From NCBI GenBank assembly GCA_016840515.1, contig JAEOSF010000020.1, positions 1 to 57,520 of the forward strand: DNA of 57,520 nucleotides, read 5' to 3'. Shown in pieces: positions 26,364-34,030 of this stretch (positions are counted from its first letter, which is position 1; the number at the start of each line of letters is the position of its first letter). The notes beneath the pieces were generated by a model. The model was given only the letters and a program-made list of their open reading frames with translations. It was not told the origin of the DNA and made no database searches. The DNA comes from Candidatus Borrarchaeum yapensis (GTDB lineage Archaea; Asgardarchaeota; Sifarchaeia; Borrarchaeales; Borrarchaeaceae). A program made the translations under genes and the position numbers.

Positions 26364-27412
26364 ACTATCACCTCCAATTGTGTGAAGTTCTCCAAATGTA
26401 GTTCTTTACGAAGTGTCTTCACAACACTCGTCATCTTGCGTAATTTTTCTAATGTCACCAAATACGCTTGATCAGAAGGAATGTAACTTTTTAAAGATCC
26501 GAATCCACAATCGGGATCAACCACTATATTTTCCTCACCGTATCGATCTATAGCCGCCAGTATTCTCTTTCTCACTTCGGTTTCGGATTCGATCGCGTCT
26601 CGCCAAGGAATTATACCTCTACGGATATTCTCATATAGAGTGGGATCGATTGATGTATCAATACAGCCAAAACCTATCATCTTATCATGGCGTTCTAACT
26701 CAATCTTGGTATATCCTTTAAGGTTGCTCGGGTTATTTGCAAACTCATGGTCGAGATAATCAACTTTGTCTACTTCTAGTAGTAATTTATTTACACAAAA
26801 TACATCGCCACAGACGTGTATCGACGAAGTAGATCGAGTGATGTCCTTAAACACTTGATTCAGACAATCGAGTATCAATTCGTCATCAAGTGAAAAAAAT
26901 GAGATTCCAAAATTGAGAACTGGTTCATCGACCGTAATTATATCTGCTCCATATCGGTCGAAATCACTCACGAATTTCCTAACGATTTGGGACAGCAGTT
27001 CCACACAATAGGGTTTCTGTATGGCAGACCCTCCATTAACGCGGATCTGTTCTGCCAGCGTAAACGGTCCTGTCACACAAACTTTCATACCTTTAATCGA
27101 ATCTTGGTGACCGTTGTTTCGTAAAAACTTCTGTGCGTTCCTTAAACCCGCTGTCGCGATAGGGTATCTCGGAATCCTGAGATCACCCACTATACATGGT
27201 TTGTTATTGATAAATTCAACCCCACACCCTTGATCTACCAAGGGTTCTAAAAACATCGTGTTCATGTCTTCAAGCTGGGGTACACCTGGAAAATCAATCC
27301 CTATTGCTATTTGATCTGTAATGACCCGATTTGTGTTTGCCTGTGTTTTATCTAAAGGGAATGATCCCACAACTGTTGTCGCCAACTTACCATGTAAATC
27401 CATTATCTTCAC
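26360..27412 (-). CDS. metE: cobalamin-independent-type methionine synthase core (MetE-like)
   Basis: A 350-residue protein equivalent to the C-terminal catalytic half of bacterial MetE, as usual for archaeal MetE. TTVVGSFP starts the barrel; VTGPFTLAEQ, TVDEPVL, SIHVCGDV (His and Cys zinc ligands), GFGCIDTS and VVDPDCGFGSL (third zinc Cys) are visible. It transfers a methyl group to homocysteine; archaeal forms may take it from a methyl-corrinoid or methyl-folate-like donor. It overlaps orf65 by 4 nt upstream and SAM synthetase by 3 nt downstream (CTGA), so methionine formation and SAM synthesis are translationally coupled. Confidence 0.87.
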   Translation of the reverse strand: MKIMDLHGKLATTVVGSFPLDKTQANTNRVITDQIAIGIDFPGVPQLEDMNTMFLEPLVDQGCGVEFINNKPCIVGDLRIPRYPIATAGLRNAQKFLRNNGHQDSIKGMKVCVTGPFTLAEQIRVNGGSAIQKPYCVELLSQIVRKFVSDFDRYGADIITVDEPVLNFGISFFSLDDELILDCLNQVFKDITRSTSSIHVCGDVFCVNKLLLEVDKVDYLDHEFANNPSNLKGYTKIELERHDKMIGFGCIDTSIDPTLYENIRRGIIPWRDAIESETEVRKRILAAIDRYGEENIVVDPDCGFGSLKSYIPSDQAYLVTLEKLRKMTSVVKTLRKELHLENFTQLEVIV

Positions 27413-27606
27413 GTCACCATATTTAATAAAATTGATTGTCCTTTCTCATAATTATGTAAACAATCAGGACAAAGGTGTCTCAAAAAAACATCAAAGAAAA
27501 AACACACTAAACTAAAATCTAATTTTTGTACGTCCTCAAAACCAACTGCTACTTCTTTCTCGGGTATTTCCAACTTTGTTAATATAACTGTCGTCTTTGT
27601 CACCAC
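27409..27606 (-). CDS. 65-residue Cys-containing protein in the metE operon
   Basis: A small protein starting at GTG 27606 (or the adjacent GTG 27603, which is better spaced from GAGG) and overlapping the metE ATG by 4 nt, so probably real and coupled. It opens VTKTTVILTKLEIPEKEVAVGF and ends with HLCPDCLHNYEKGQS, one CxxC knuckle. It is too short for a known enzyme. Its position between a methyltransferase and MetE suggests a role as a small partner or carrier of the methionine synthase reaction, which is inference only. Confidence 0.5.
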   Translation of the reverse strand: MVTKTTVILTKLEIPEKEVAVGFEDVQKLDFSLVCFFFDVFLRHLCPDCLHNYEKGQSILLNMVT

Positions 27607-27641
27607 TACCTCACTAAAGAATTAAAAAAATAGGGAAGAAC

Positions 27642-28793
27642 TTATGGTTTCTTCACTACGACTAGTGTTTGCAGTCCGTTATACAGGTTCAGTCTTTCTA
27701 AGGTCTTCATATCAAACCCTGTTTCTTGGTACAATTCCTCAATGTGACGGGGTTTAACCCATCCAGTAAAAGCAGAGAAGACTTTACATAGCTGTGATTG
27801 ATATGCTGTTAGCAATTGTTTTGAGGGGTGTCCGGATGAAACGTCTTGTACGATGACTGAGAGATATGTGCCCCCTGGTTTGAGCACCCGAAAGATTTCT
27901 TGAGTCACATTCTTGATGTGTTCATTACTTAGATACTGGTGTAAGTTGATGGTCATACAGAGGTCAACTATATTGTCATTGGCTGGCAGTTTCTGCTTGG
28001 CGACATCCACCTGTCGTAACTGAACATTTTTTAGACCCAATTCTTTGAGTCGTTGATTGCCATTCTCGACTGCCTTCCAGTTAAAGTCAAGTCCTACACC
28101 CCTGATGTTGTAAAGTTTTGCCAAGTCTTCTAGGAAATGTCCTGTTCCACATCCAAGATCAAGGACAACGGAACCTTTCTTTAGTTTTATGTTAAGTTCC
28201 TTGATAAGTTGGGGCAGATTTCCACTTAATACACTGGAGACCTTGTGAAGGTAGTCCTCATTCAACGTATATTTTTCAGTACCTATTAATGAATCAACAG
28301 CATGTCTGCTCCACACATTCTGAATGAACTCCTCATTCATTGAACGGATTAACCATGATGCCTCATTCATTATTGCGCGTATTGCGCCTGTCTGATCACT
28401 TCGGAAAAACACGGCATTAGGTTGCAAGCAAAATATACCATTGTCACGGTAAACTAGATTTGCCGCTTCCATTACTTTTAACCAGATACCGAGTTTCTTA
28501 CTAAACTGTTCCTTGTCGAAGGCTGGATCCTTGTTATCTATTGCCACCTTAAACCCATTTCCGTTATTAGTTGCATAATCCATGATTTCCTGCCGAGTGG
28601 CGATGTATGTGTCATCACCATTCATGTGAAACGCATCGAAGAATCCTAGTCTAATCCCGTGGATGATTTCCGCGGTGGTAACGAAAGGTCCCACAAGTTT
28701 TTCCAGTAGCTCGGTTACATACTCGTCGTTTACACCTTGCGAAATCCGTTGATGGTTTTTCTTTAGTTTTTTCTTTTGTATAGATTCGGTCAT
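27642..28793 (-). CDS. class I SAM-dependent methyltransferase (paralogue 2), first gene of the Met/SAM run
   Basis: A 383-residue paralogue of the gene at 22608-23801 with the same plan: N-terminal helical domain (LVGPFVTTAEIIHGIRLGFFDAF), then Rossmann motifs VVLDLGCGTGHFLEDLAK, GVGLDFN, RQVDVAKQKLP, VDLCMTINLHQYL and VLKPGGTYL. ATG 28793 has SD AAGAGGTG 8 nt upstream. It is 35 bp ahead of orf65, followed by metE and mat, all leftward with overlaps, so it heads an apparent four-gene operon. A structured leader of about 190 nt and the duplicated operator block precede it. Substrate unknown; the linkage implies a major consumer of SAM or a regulator of the cycle. Confidence 0.82.
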   Translation of the reverse strand: MTESIQKKKLKKNHQRISQGVNDEYVTELLEKLVGPFVTTAEIIHGIRLGFFDAFHMNGDDTYIATRQEIMDYATNNGNGFKVAIDNKDPAFDKEQFSKKLGIWLKVMEAANLVYRDNGIFCLQPNAVFFRSDQTGAIRAIMNEASWLIRSMNEEFIQNVWSRHAVDSLIGTEKYTLNEDYLHKVSSVLSGNLPQLIKELNIKLKKGSVVLDLGCGTGHFLEDLAKLYNIRGVGLDFNWKAVENGNQRLKELGLKNVQLRQVDVAKQKLPANDNIVDLCMTINLHQYLSNEHIKNVTQEIFRVLKPGGTYLSVIVQDVSSGHPSKQLLTAYQSQLCKVFSAFTGWVKPRHIEELYQETGFDMKTLERLNLYNGLQTLVVVKKP

Positions 28794-28799
28794 ACTTTC

Positions 28800-28976
28800 A
28801 ACACCTCTTGGTTGAAAAAAAGTGGAGTCTAGGTGTTCATAGCAGAGAGACGAATTGATGTAATTTTTTAGTGGATTAGAGAGGTAATGCCAGTATCTGT
28901 AAGCCTAGGGCGCTGATACTACGCTTTTGACTTTTTGCCTACACCCTCCACTTTGTTGTTTTTACAAAGGTGTTCC
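28800..28976 (-). promoter_or_regulatory. riboswitch-like structured leader of the methyltransferase-metE-mat run
   Basis: In mRNA sense (leftward) the leader has these elements. AAAGTGGAG (28954-28946) pairs perfectly with CTCCACTTT (28827-28819), which runs into a stretch of Us just before the SD. AGTATC/GATACT (28920-28915 with 28897-28892) form an inner stem. GAACACCT occurs twice (28975-28968 and 28838-28831), and the AACACCT part can pair with the AGGTGTT that contains the SD (28806-28800). ACAAAG overlapping the first stem can instead pair with an upstream CTTTGT. These are mutually exclusive pairings that could hide or free the ribosome site or form a terminator. The element is absent from the paralogous methyltransferase, which has the same promoter but a short leader. 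Confidence 0.5.
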
Positions 28977-28985
28977 TTTTTTTAT

Positions 28986-29129
28986 TTCGGTATGTTTGTA
29001 CGTTTAATCGTACATTTAATACATTTCAAATTTATAAATTTATCTGTTATAAAATAAATATATTATATACCGATATTGAAATATTAAGTAATAGTTGTTA
29101 TTTGATAATATTATCAAAATAAAACATAT
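28986..29129 (-). promoter_or_regulatory. duplicated methyltransferase promoter block, copy 2, with palindromic operator
   Basis: Copy of the block at 23837-23980: 66 identical bases at 28986-29051 and a second conserved segment at 29083-29129 with the same 97-bp offset. It contains TGTACG-N6-CGTACA at 28997-29014 with a TATA-like TTTATAAATT upstream on the leftward strand. It stands about 193 bp before the methyltransferase 2 start. Conservation of both segments while the DNA between them has drifted suggests that both are functional. Confidence 0.65.
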
Positions 29130-29170
29130 AACGATGATGTTTCTCAAGCATTAGGAACTCAATAAGAGTG

Positions 29171-29896
29171 TTAACCTTTTTTAAATGCAAAAAGATCTCT
29201 TAGGAAAGCATCTACGTCGTTCTGAAGATTCTTGATCTGGTTTTCTACATTATCGATACTCGTAAATTTACAAGTTAAGACTAACCTGAACTTGTTACCA
29301 ACGTCCTTTACAAACGGTTCTACATCAACCATCTTGTGCACAGTATCTTGCAAGGAATAACTGCTAGTTAACCGTATGGTAAGCGGATGTAGATTCATGC
29401 CAAAACCATGGAATTTTCTTTTCTTCTTACCTACAGCGAAAGGTCTTTGTAAAAATAATGGGATACTTAAAGATCCCTTCGCCTGAGGTTGAACGATGCA
29501 TTCGAGTGTCGCAGTTATGCCTAACGTGGTCAAATGCACGGCTTTACTTGTATCCGACGATTCAATGAAACTACCCACATCGATACCTTCTTCCAACCAA
29601 TTATATGCCATACCGATATAATCCAGGAGAAGTGGACTTGATTTCGCGTCAACAGAAAAACCATTAATGCTAAAGATGATGAGGTTTCCTGGTTCTCGTT
29701 TCCTATCAAACACATATTCGAATATGGGAGGTATCCCTCCGCGGCCAGGTAACTCCCTCTCCTTCACTCGAAACTTTAGTTTTTCCGCAATTCCTCTAAC
29801 GGTATCAATGTTCACTTGTGGTCCTAAGTTATCTAAAGCCCTCGTCAAACATTTTACAACACCGTGGACATTAACAAGCTCGAATATTCTGGACAT
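29171..29896 (-). CDS. unknown conserved-looking protein, 241 residues
   Basis: I do not recognise this protein. It starts at ATG 29896 (MSRIFELVNVHGVVKCLTRAL) with an AAGGGATG context. It has regular alternating strands and helices: IDTVRGIAEKLKFRVKE, IPPIFEYVFDR, NLIIFSINGFSVDA, VHLTTLGITATLECIVQP, FGMNLHPLTIRLTSSYS, then a C-terminal amphipathic helix NVENQIKNLQNDVDAFLRDL. No signal peptide, membrane helix or Cys cluster is present. It probably forms an alpha/beta fold. The following gene to the right is read in the same direction, about 66 bp upstream. Confidence 0.55.
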   Translation of the reverse strand: MSRIFELVNVHGVVKCLTRALDNLGPQVNIDTVRGIAEKLKFRVKERELPGRGGIPPIFEYVFDRKREPGNLIIFSINGFSVDAKSSPLLLDYIGMAYNWLEEGIDVGSFIESSDTSKAVHLTTLGITATLECIVQPQAKGSLSIPLFLQRPFAVGKKKRKFHGFGMNLHPLTIRLTSSYSLQDTVHKMVDVEPFVKDVGNKFRLVLTCKFTSIDNVENQIKNLQNDVDAFLRDLFAFKKG

Positions 29897-29962
29897 CCCT
29901 TACCCTCAATCTCCGATTAACACATGAATAGATGAGTTTATGTCACTTAATTCTTTCGATTT

Positions 29963-30664
29963 TTAAACACTAATATCTATATGTGCAGCAGTCATTGATG
30001 GTTTACGCAATACTCGTGCTGGAGGGGGATCATTTATATTGAAATTATAGAATTTATCTGCCAATAGGGCTTGTTCACGTTTTTCCGTTATATCCGATTC
30101 TAACTCACGCAACATATTCATTAATACGAGTACGTTTTTATCCAAATAACTTCGCAAGTGTCTCTTTGCTTTTTCCCATGACTCATGATCATCGACACGT
30201 CCACAAGAAATGGAAATATGTTCTCCAGAAAGACTGAATCGAAGAATTATATATTTTTGTTTTCCAGAACGGGTGATGTAGAGATAATACGGACGTCTAA
30301 CGGATAAAAAACACATGATTTGGTAAAGATACAGCAGGGTTATTACCTCAAACCGCCCACGATTGTTTAGTCCTCGCCATAAAATCGTACACAATCTTTT
30401 TAGTTCTATCTCTTCGTCCAAATACTCCAGTCGATCTCTTAACTGCTTAATTTGTTCCTCGATCTTCCCTTTTTTATACTCGTATGCTTTGACCCATGCT
30501 TGGTCGTCATGGACGTTTCCGAATGACCTACAAATTAATCCATCCCCCTCATATATCTGCCCAACGACGTACTGGTAATTATATACTCTCTTTTTTGACT
30601 CATCTTCTTTTGTGTTGTATTCAATCCTCCTTCTACTCGACCCCAATGACACCCCCAACCGCAT
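29963..30664 (-). CDS. unknown protein with internal duplication (AP2/Arm-like units)
   Basis: A 233-residue basic protein with two similar units: SFGNVHDDQAWVKAYEY plus a long helix, and SCGRVDDHESWEKAKRHL plus a long helix. Each is preceded by a beta hairpin (QYVVGQIYEGDGLICR; KYIILRFSLSGEHISI). The pattern strands - (S)xGxxxDxxxW - helix resembles AP2/Arm-type DNA-binding modules found in integrases, though I see no integrase or recombinase catalytic residues. It could be a DNA-binding protein with two arms. Far upstream lie three TTTCGTT repeats and a palindrome that may control it. Confidence 0.5.
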   Translation of the reverse strand: MRLGVSLGSSRRRIEYNTKEDESKKRVYNYQYVVGQIYEGDGLICRSFGNVHDDQAWVKAYEYKKGKIEEQIKQLRDRLEYLDEEIELKRLCTILWRGLNNRGRFEVITLLYLYQIMCFLSVRRPYYLYITRSGKQKYIILRFSLSGEHISISCGRVDDHESWEKAKRHLRSYLDKNVLVLMNMLRELESDITEKREQALLADKFYNFNINDPPPARVLRKPSMTAAHIDISV

Positions 30665-30794
30665 ACAACTACCCTCTTTTGTTCATAAACAAGTAAATCA
30701 TTTATGATGATAACAAAGATAACAAGTCAAGGCAATTTTTGTGATTTATTCGGTAATCTGAGTATTTAAAATTAATGTAGACAAAAACAATTAG

Positions 30795-30851
30795 TTTCGT
30801 TCACGTACAGGGAAAAATATTTCGTTTAAACGAATATAAATTTCGTTTAAA
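30795..30851. promoter_or_regulatory. repeated TTTCGTT sites with palindrome TTCGTTTAAACGAA
   Basis: A perfect 14-bp palindrome TTCGTTTAAACGAA at 30821-30834 is followed exactly 21 bp later by the direct repeat TTCGTTTAAA at 30842-30851, and a further TTTCGTT begins at 30795. Spacing of two helical turns places the two main sites on the same face of DNA. They lie in the 250-bp gap upstream of the 29963-30664 gene. The arrangement suggests a transcription-factor binding cluster. Confidence 0.45.
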
Positions 30852-30917
30852 AGTATATCACCTATTCTCTTTCCAAGATCCTTTGCTAAAGACGGATAAA
30901 AAAAATAACGACCGCGT

Positions 30918-31271
30918 TTAAGACACGGTCATCTTAGGTTTGGTATCCGGCGACAGTATGTGGTTTCGTATAAAACTAACTACAACTTTGAGGGGGAGTA
31001 TTCCCACCTCATAGGACTCAATGTGTACCTGCAATGCCGTTACATTCTCTTTGAATTCTTTGCTGTCACCTGGTCGGCTATCGGTACAATTCCAGAATCC
31101 ATCCACCGCAGTCTTAATCAAATCAAGATTAAAACTATCTTCAGATGACCCCTGGCAGCATTTGACAACTCCATCAAAACATATTGGAATTGTTTGAACC
31201 CCCTGTGTGCGCATTTTATTAGATTGTTTAATATTTGATATTATGTTGCTTTTATGTGTTTCTAAATTCAA
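30918..31271 (-). CDS. unknown protein, 117 residues
   Basis: I do not recognise this protein. It contains THKSNIISNIKQSNKM at the start, then IPICFDGVVKCCQGSSEDSFNLDLIKTAVDGFWNC, a Cys-rich middle, and a C-terminal mixed region (ALQVHIESYEVGILPLKVVVSFIRNHIL). The start may lie at the first ATG or at the internal MRTQGVQTIP. The C-terminus looks like a strand-helix unit. It is read toward the repeated TTTCGTT region. No signal peptide is seen. Confidence 0.45.
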   Translation of the reverse strand: MNLETHKSNIISNIKQSNKMRTQGVQTIPICFDGVVKCCQGSSEDSFNLDLIKTAVDGFWNCTDSRPGDSKEFKENVTALQVHIESYEVGILPLKVVVSFIRNHILSPDTKPKMTVS

Positions 31272-31373
31272 TACATTCTATAAAATCAGATTTCTATTAC
31301 ACAGAGGAAGTAATAGTTCTTTAAAACGATTAGTCTTTTCATTATTCTGATAAAAAATATGATTAAAAAGAAA

Positions 31374-32075
31374 TTATATGGGACAAATTCCTTTCTCAGT
31401 AATTTGATAGGGTAGATTTCGACCGACTCTATCTTCAATACCTTTTCTTAAAACAACTTGGAGTCCTTCGATTATCGATTCATCATCTCCTTTGAATCTC
31501 ACATTTTTTAACTCTAGGACATTCTTCGCATATGTATATAATTGATCTTCTCCAACTGGACGTTTCTCATTCTCTTTGTCCCGTACTTGTCCGATTACCA
31601 AAGTAAATAATTCAAGTCTCCTCGTTTCCCCATGTATTCGTGCAAGGTGTTGCTCAAATGATCGATTAAGAACATCGAATATTGTATTCTGTAAACTCAT
31701 TTCCATACGATACAGGTTTGTTACAGTATCAATTATCAGTAATTTGAAAGGTCGATCCTTGCTCAAAACTTCCAGTATTTGCAGATACCGTATCTGTTCA
31801 TCAAAACTCTCAGGTTGCAAGATCAATAGACACTCTGAAAGATCTATCGTGTTATTAATCTGACACACTCGCCGACTATCGAACTTATTCTCCGTATCGA
31901 ATAGAATTGTAGATATCCCCATTTTCGCTGCATTGATAATGCTTTGATATGAAATTGTTGTTTTCCCTGTAGCCGCAGCACCGAAGATCGCTGTAACCTC
32001 TCCTTGATGGAGTCCTCCATCTAAGAGGATATCTATCGGCGTTGATCCCGTTGGCAAACACTTTACTTTGATCAA
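31374..32075 (-). CDS. radB: RadB-like RecA-family ATPase
   Basis: A 233-residue RecA-core protein: TGSTPIDILLDGGLHQGEVTAIFG, Walker A GAAATGKTT, ILFDTENKF, Walker B LLIIDTV, and the L2-proximal LVIGQVRDKENEKRPVGED. It lacks the N-terminal HhH domain of RadA, as expected for RadB, a recombination mediator of archaeal RadA. The start is TTG 32075 with GGTGAG upstream. It follows a 50-residue ORF and radA on the same strand, so recombinase and mediator are cotranscribed. Length is normal for RadB (about 220-240). Confidence 0.82.
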   Translation of the reverse strand: MIKVKCLPTGSTPIDILLDGGLHQGEVTAIFGAAATGKTTISYQSIINAAKMGISTILFDTENKFDSRRVCQINNTIDLSECLLILQPESFDEQIRYLQILEVLSKDRPFKLLIIDTVTNLYRMEMSLQNTIFDVLNRSFEQHLARIHGETRRLELFTLVIGQVRDKENEKRPVGEDQLYTYAKNVLELKNVRFKGDDESIIEGLQVVLRKGIEDRVGRNLPYQITEKGICPI

Positions 32076-32097
32076 CCCATCTCACCGCAATGAGAGA

Positions 32098-32250
32098 TCA
32101 TTCTTCTTTGTGAACGTTTCTACGATTGAGACGTGTCATAAATTCCTTCTCAATCGTTTCCTTTAGAGTCAAAGACCTTTCATCAACTCCATGTTTTAGA
32201 GCTATCTTTTCCACCTTTAGGTTACGTTCTGTCACATCTATCACACTCAT
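32098..32250 (-). CDS. 50-residue helical microprotein between radA and radB
   Basis: A short frame, MSVIDVTERNLKVEKIALKH..., ending NRRNVHKEE then TGA at 32098-32100. It is highly charged and predicted all-helical (VDERSLTLKETIEKEFMTRL). It lies 54 bp after radA and 22 bp before radB in the same direction, so is probably translated from the radA-radB message. The charge pattern suggests a small nucleic-acid or protein-binding helix. No homologue is recognised. Confidence 0.5.
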   Translation of the reverse strand: MSVIDVTERNLKVEKIALKHGVDERSLTLKETIEKEFMTRLNRRNVHKEE

Positions 32251-32304
32251 CTAAAAGATAAAAATTGTAGAGTTGTCGAATATTGTGTAATAAACTAATT
32301 CTGT

Positions 32305-33480
32305 TTATGCCTCTTCCTCAACGGTCTCTCCTTCGGCTACCTCATCGAGAGTCGCCGGTGGTGTTTCCTTCTGTGTCTTTTTGGACTTTTTCTTTGTTTT
32401 CTCAGTCTTTTCTTCAGTAGCCCACGTACAAGGATATTTCATTTCGAACTCTTCCAATGACATCCCCAAACTACTTGGATCCCAATCCGGATCCCTAATA
32501 CCTGCTAAGGTAATCTGAAACATTGCATCGCCCTTTGGCAAGTGAGAACTATCTACCAAACTTGCTTTATTTCCCTTTGATCCTTTTCGAAGACCTAGAC
32601 GCACGCCACTAAAATGAGCAACGATATTTCCACCTATCGGCGCCTCAGGGTTGCCATAGAATTGATCCGGTTTTGCCATTACCTGATTAGTAAAGAGATA
32701 TAGTATATTGTGCCTATCCACAAGTGGGCCAATCTCCTGCAAATGTTTGTTGAGTTTCTGTTGTCGCTCTGCTAACGTGCCACGTCCCACATACTCTCCT
32801 CGAAAACGGTTCATTAAACTATCTTCCAGCACTGCTTTTATTGGTAATCCTTGTTCTTCTATTAACTTTTCTATTTCCATGACGGCAAACATCTGCAGGT
32901 CGGTAGTATATGCATCCATTATGCCGATCCTTTGATTCAAATAGTCTTCGTCTAACGGAATAGATTTCCAATCTTTGTTTTCTTTATTTTCTTCATTCAA
33001 TGCACCGATCATCTGTCGTATTCGTTGAGGGCGTGACGTACCTTCTGTATCAATAATCACAACAACGGCATGTTCTCCCTTCTGATGAAACATAGCAAGC
33101 ACATTGACCAATAGTTGCAGAGCAAACTGAGTTTTTCCGCTAGCAAATGCCCCATATAGTTCGACTGTCTGCCCGCTTTCAACTCCGCGCCCACCCAACA
33201 ACTTATCTAACTCTTCCGATCCTGTCTCAACGTACCATCTTCTTGCCTCTTTTTTAAGTCGGTCACCCCAGAACGCAATGCGTATGTTTGCTAATTCTCT
33301 TGCCGAATTCACTATCTTCAGTGCTGTTGGTTTACTACCTACTAGTCCAGCTATCTCAGCTACACTAGACACTGCTACCGCTTCGACCGTGAACAAACCT
33401 GCTTTATGAAGTTTGTCCTCTGCTGCTGGTCCAACACCATCTATGTCTGTGAGTTGAGGTTTTTTTTCTTTCGTTGACAT
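32305..33480 (-). CDS. radA: DNA repair and recombination protein RadA
   Basis: A 391-residue RadA. An N-terminal helix-hairpin-helix domain (LTDIDGVGPAAEDKLHKAGLFTVEAVAV) is followed by the RecA core: Walker A GAFASGKTQ, VVVIIDTEGTSRPQRI (Walker B region), loops with NQVMAKPDQFYGNPE, IGGNIVAHFSG and RLGLRKGSKGNK. It forms filaments on single-stranded DNA for strand exchange. The C-terminus is extended by about 40 residues, first lysine-rich (KTEKTKKKSKKTQKE), then acidic (EVAEGETVEEEA), longer than typical archaeal RadA. TATA-like TTATAAAT lies near 33560. No intein is present. Confidence 0.93.
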   Translation of the reverse strand: MSTKEKKPQLTDIDGVGPAAEDKLHKAGLFTVEAVAVSSVAEIAGLVGSKPTALKIVNSARELANIRIAFWGDRLKKEARRWYVETGSEELDKLLGGRGVESGQTVELYGAFASGKTQFALQLLVNVLAMFHQKGEHAVVVIIDTEGTSRPQRIRQMIGALNEENKENKDWKSIPLDEDYLNQRIGIMDAYTTDLQMFAVMEIEKLIEEQGLPIKAVLEDSLMNRFRGEYVGRGTLAERQQKLNKHLQEIGPLVDRHNILYLFTNQVMAKPDQFYGNPEAPIGGNIVAHFSGVRLGLRKGSKGNKASLVDSSHLPKGDAMFQITLAGIRDPDWDPSSLGMSLEEFEMKYPCTWATEEKTEKTKKKSKKTQKETPPATLDEVAEGETVEEEA

Positions 33481-33850
33481 ATTCTATCTCCTTATTTTTG
33501 TTAGATTTACTCACCACAAAAAGTGATGAATCTATGATCAGTAACAGTAGACAAAAAATAATTTATAAATGAGGTCAAAATGAGAAAGTTTACAAAATAC
33601 TGTTTTTATAAAAACAAAGTTTGAATAGTGTATTGTAAGTCTATCTCATCCACTACTACTATTCGTCCTCATCCATGTCTTATAATTATTCAATGCTCAA
33701 TGTTAATCCGCAGGCTTAATTTCAATTGTGTTTTCATTATTTGAGAGATCTTTAATCAAATGATAAAGAAATAACAGGAGGAGTAAAATGCACGATTTTG
33801 CAATATCATGTAAATATGTGTATATATAGTAGAAATTGTATAAACATCTA
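33481..33850. other. intergenic region with radA promoter and a 16-bp palindrome
   Basis: The radA-proximal part holds a TATA box (about 33560-33568, leftward). TGTTTTTATAAAAACA at 33601-33616 is a perfect 16-bp palindrome containing a TATA-like core, possibly a second or bidirectional promoter. TATATATA at 33821-33828 points rightward to the structured leader that follows. I see no gene in the rest. Confidence 0.45.
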
Positions 33851-33934
33851 CTAAGTGCCTCACCATCCCTCTTACCTGACTTTTGTTAACGATGTGTAGG
33901 AAGGTATAACGTGCGCTAGAAGGGATGGGGCACT
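33851..33934 (+). promoter_or_regulatory. structured RNA leader candidate with bulged 14-bp stem
   Basis: AGTGCC-(TCA)-CCATCCCT (33854-33870) pairs perfectly with AGGGATGG-GGCACT (33921-33934) apart from the 3-nt bulge, and TACCT/AGGTA (33873-33877 with 33902-33906) forms an inner stem. The transcript start predicted from TATATATA (33821-33828) is about 33851, the base of the stem. An SD (AGGAG, 33957-33961) follows 22 nt later. It could be a leader controlling the membrane protein downstream or an independent small RNA. Confidence 0.45.
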
Positions 33935-34030
33935 ATCCTGCCCATTACATAAAACCAGGAGTTAACAATCATATATCTCATTGATGTTTTAGAAGTCCTG
34001 TGGAATCCGTTTGGTCTTTTAGAGATTCTA

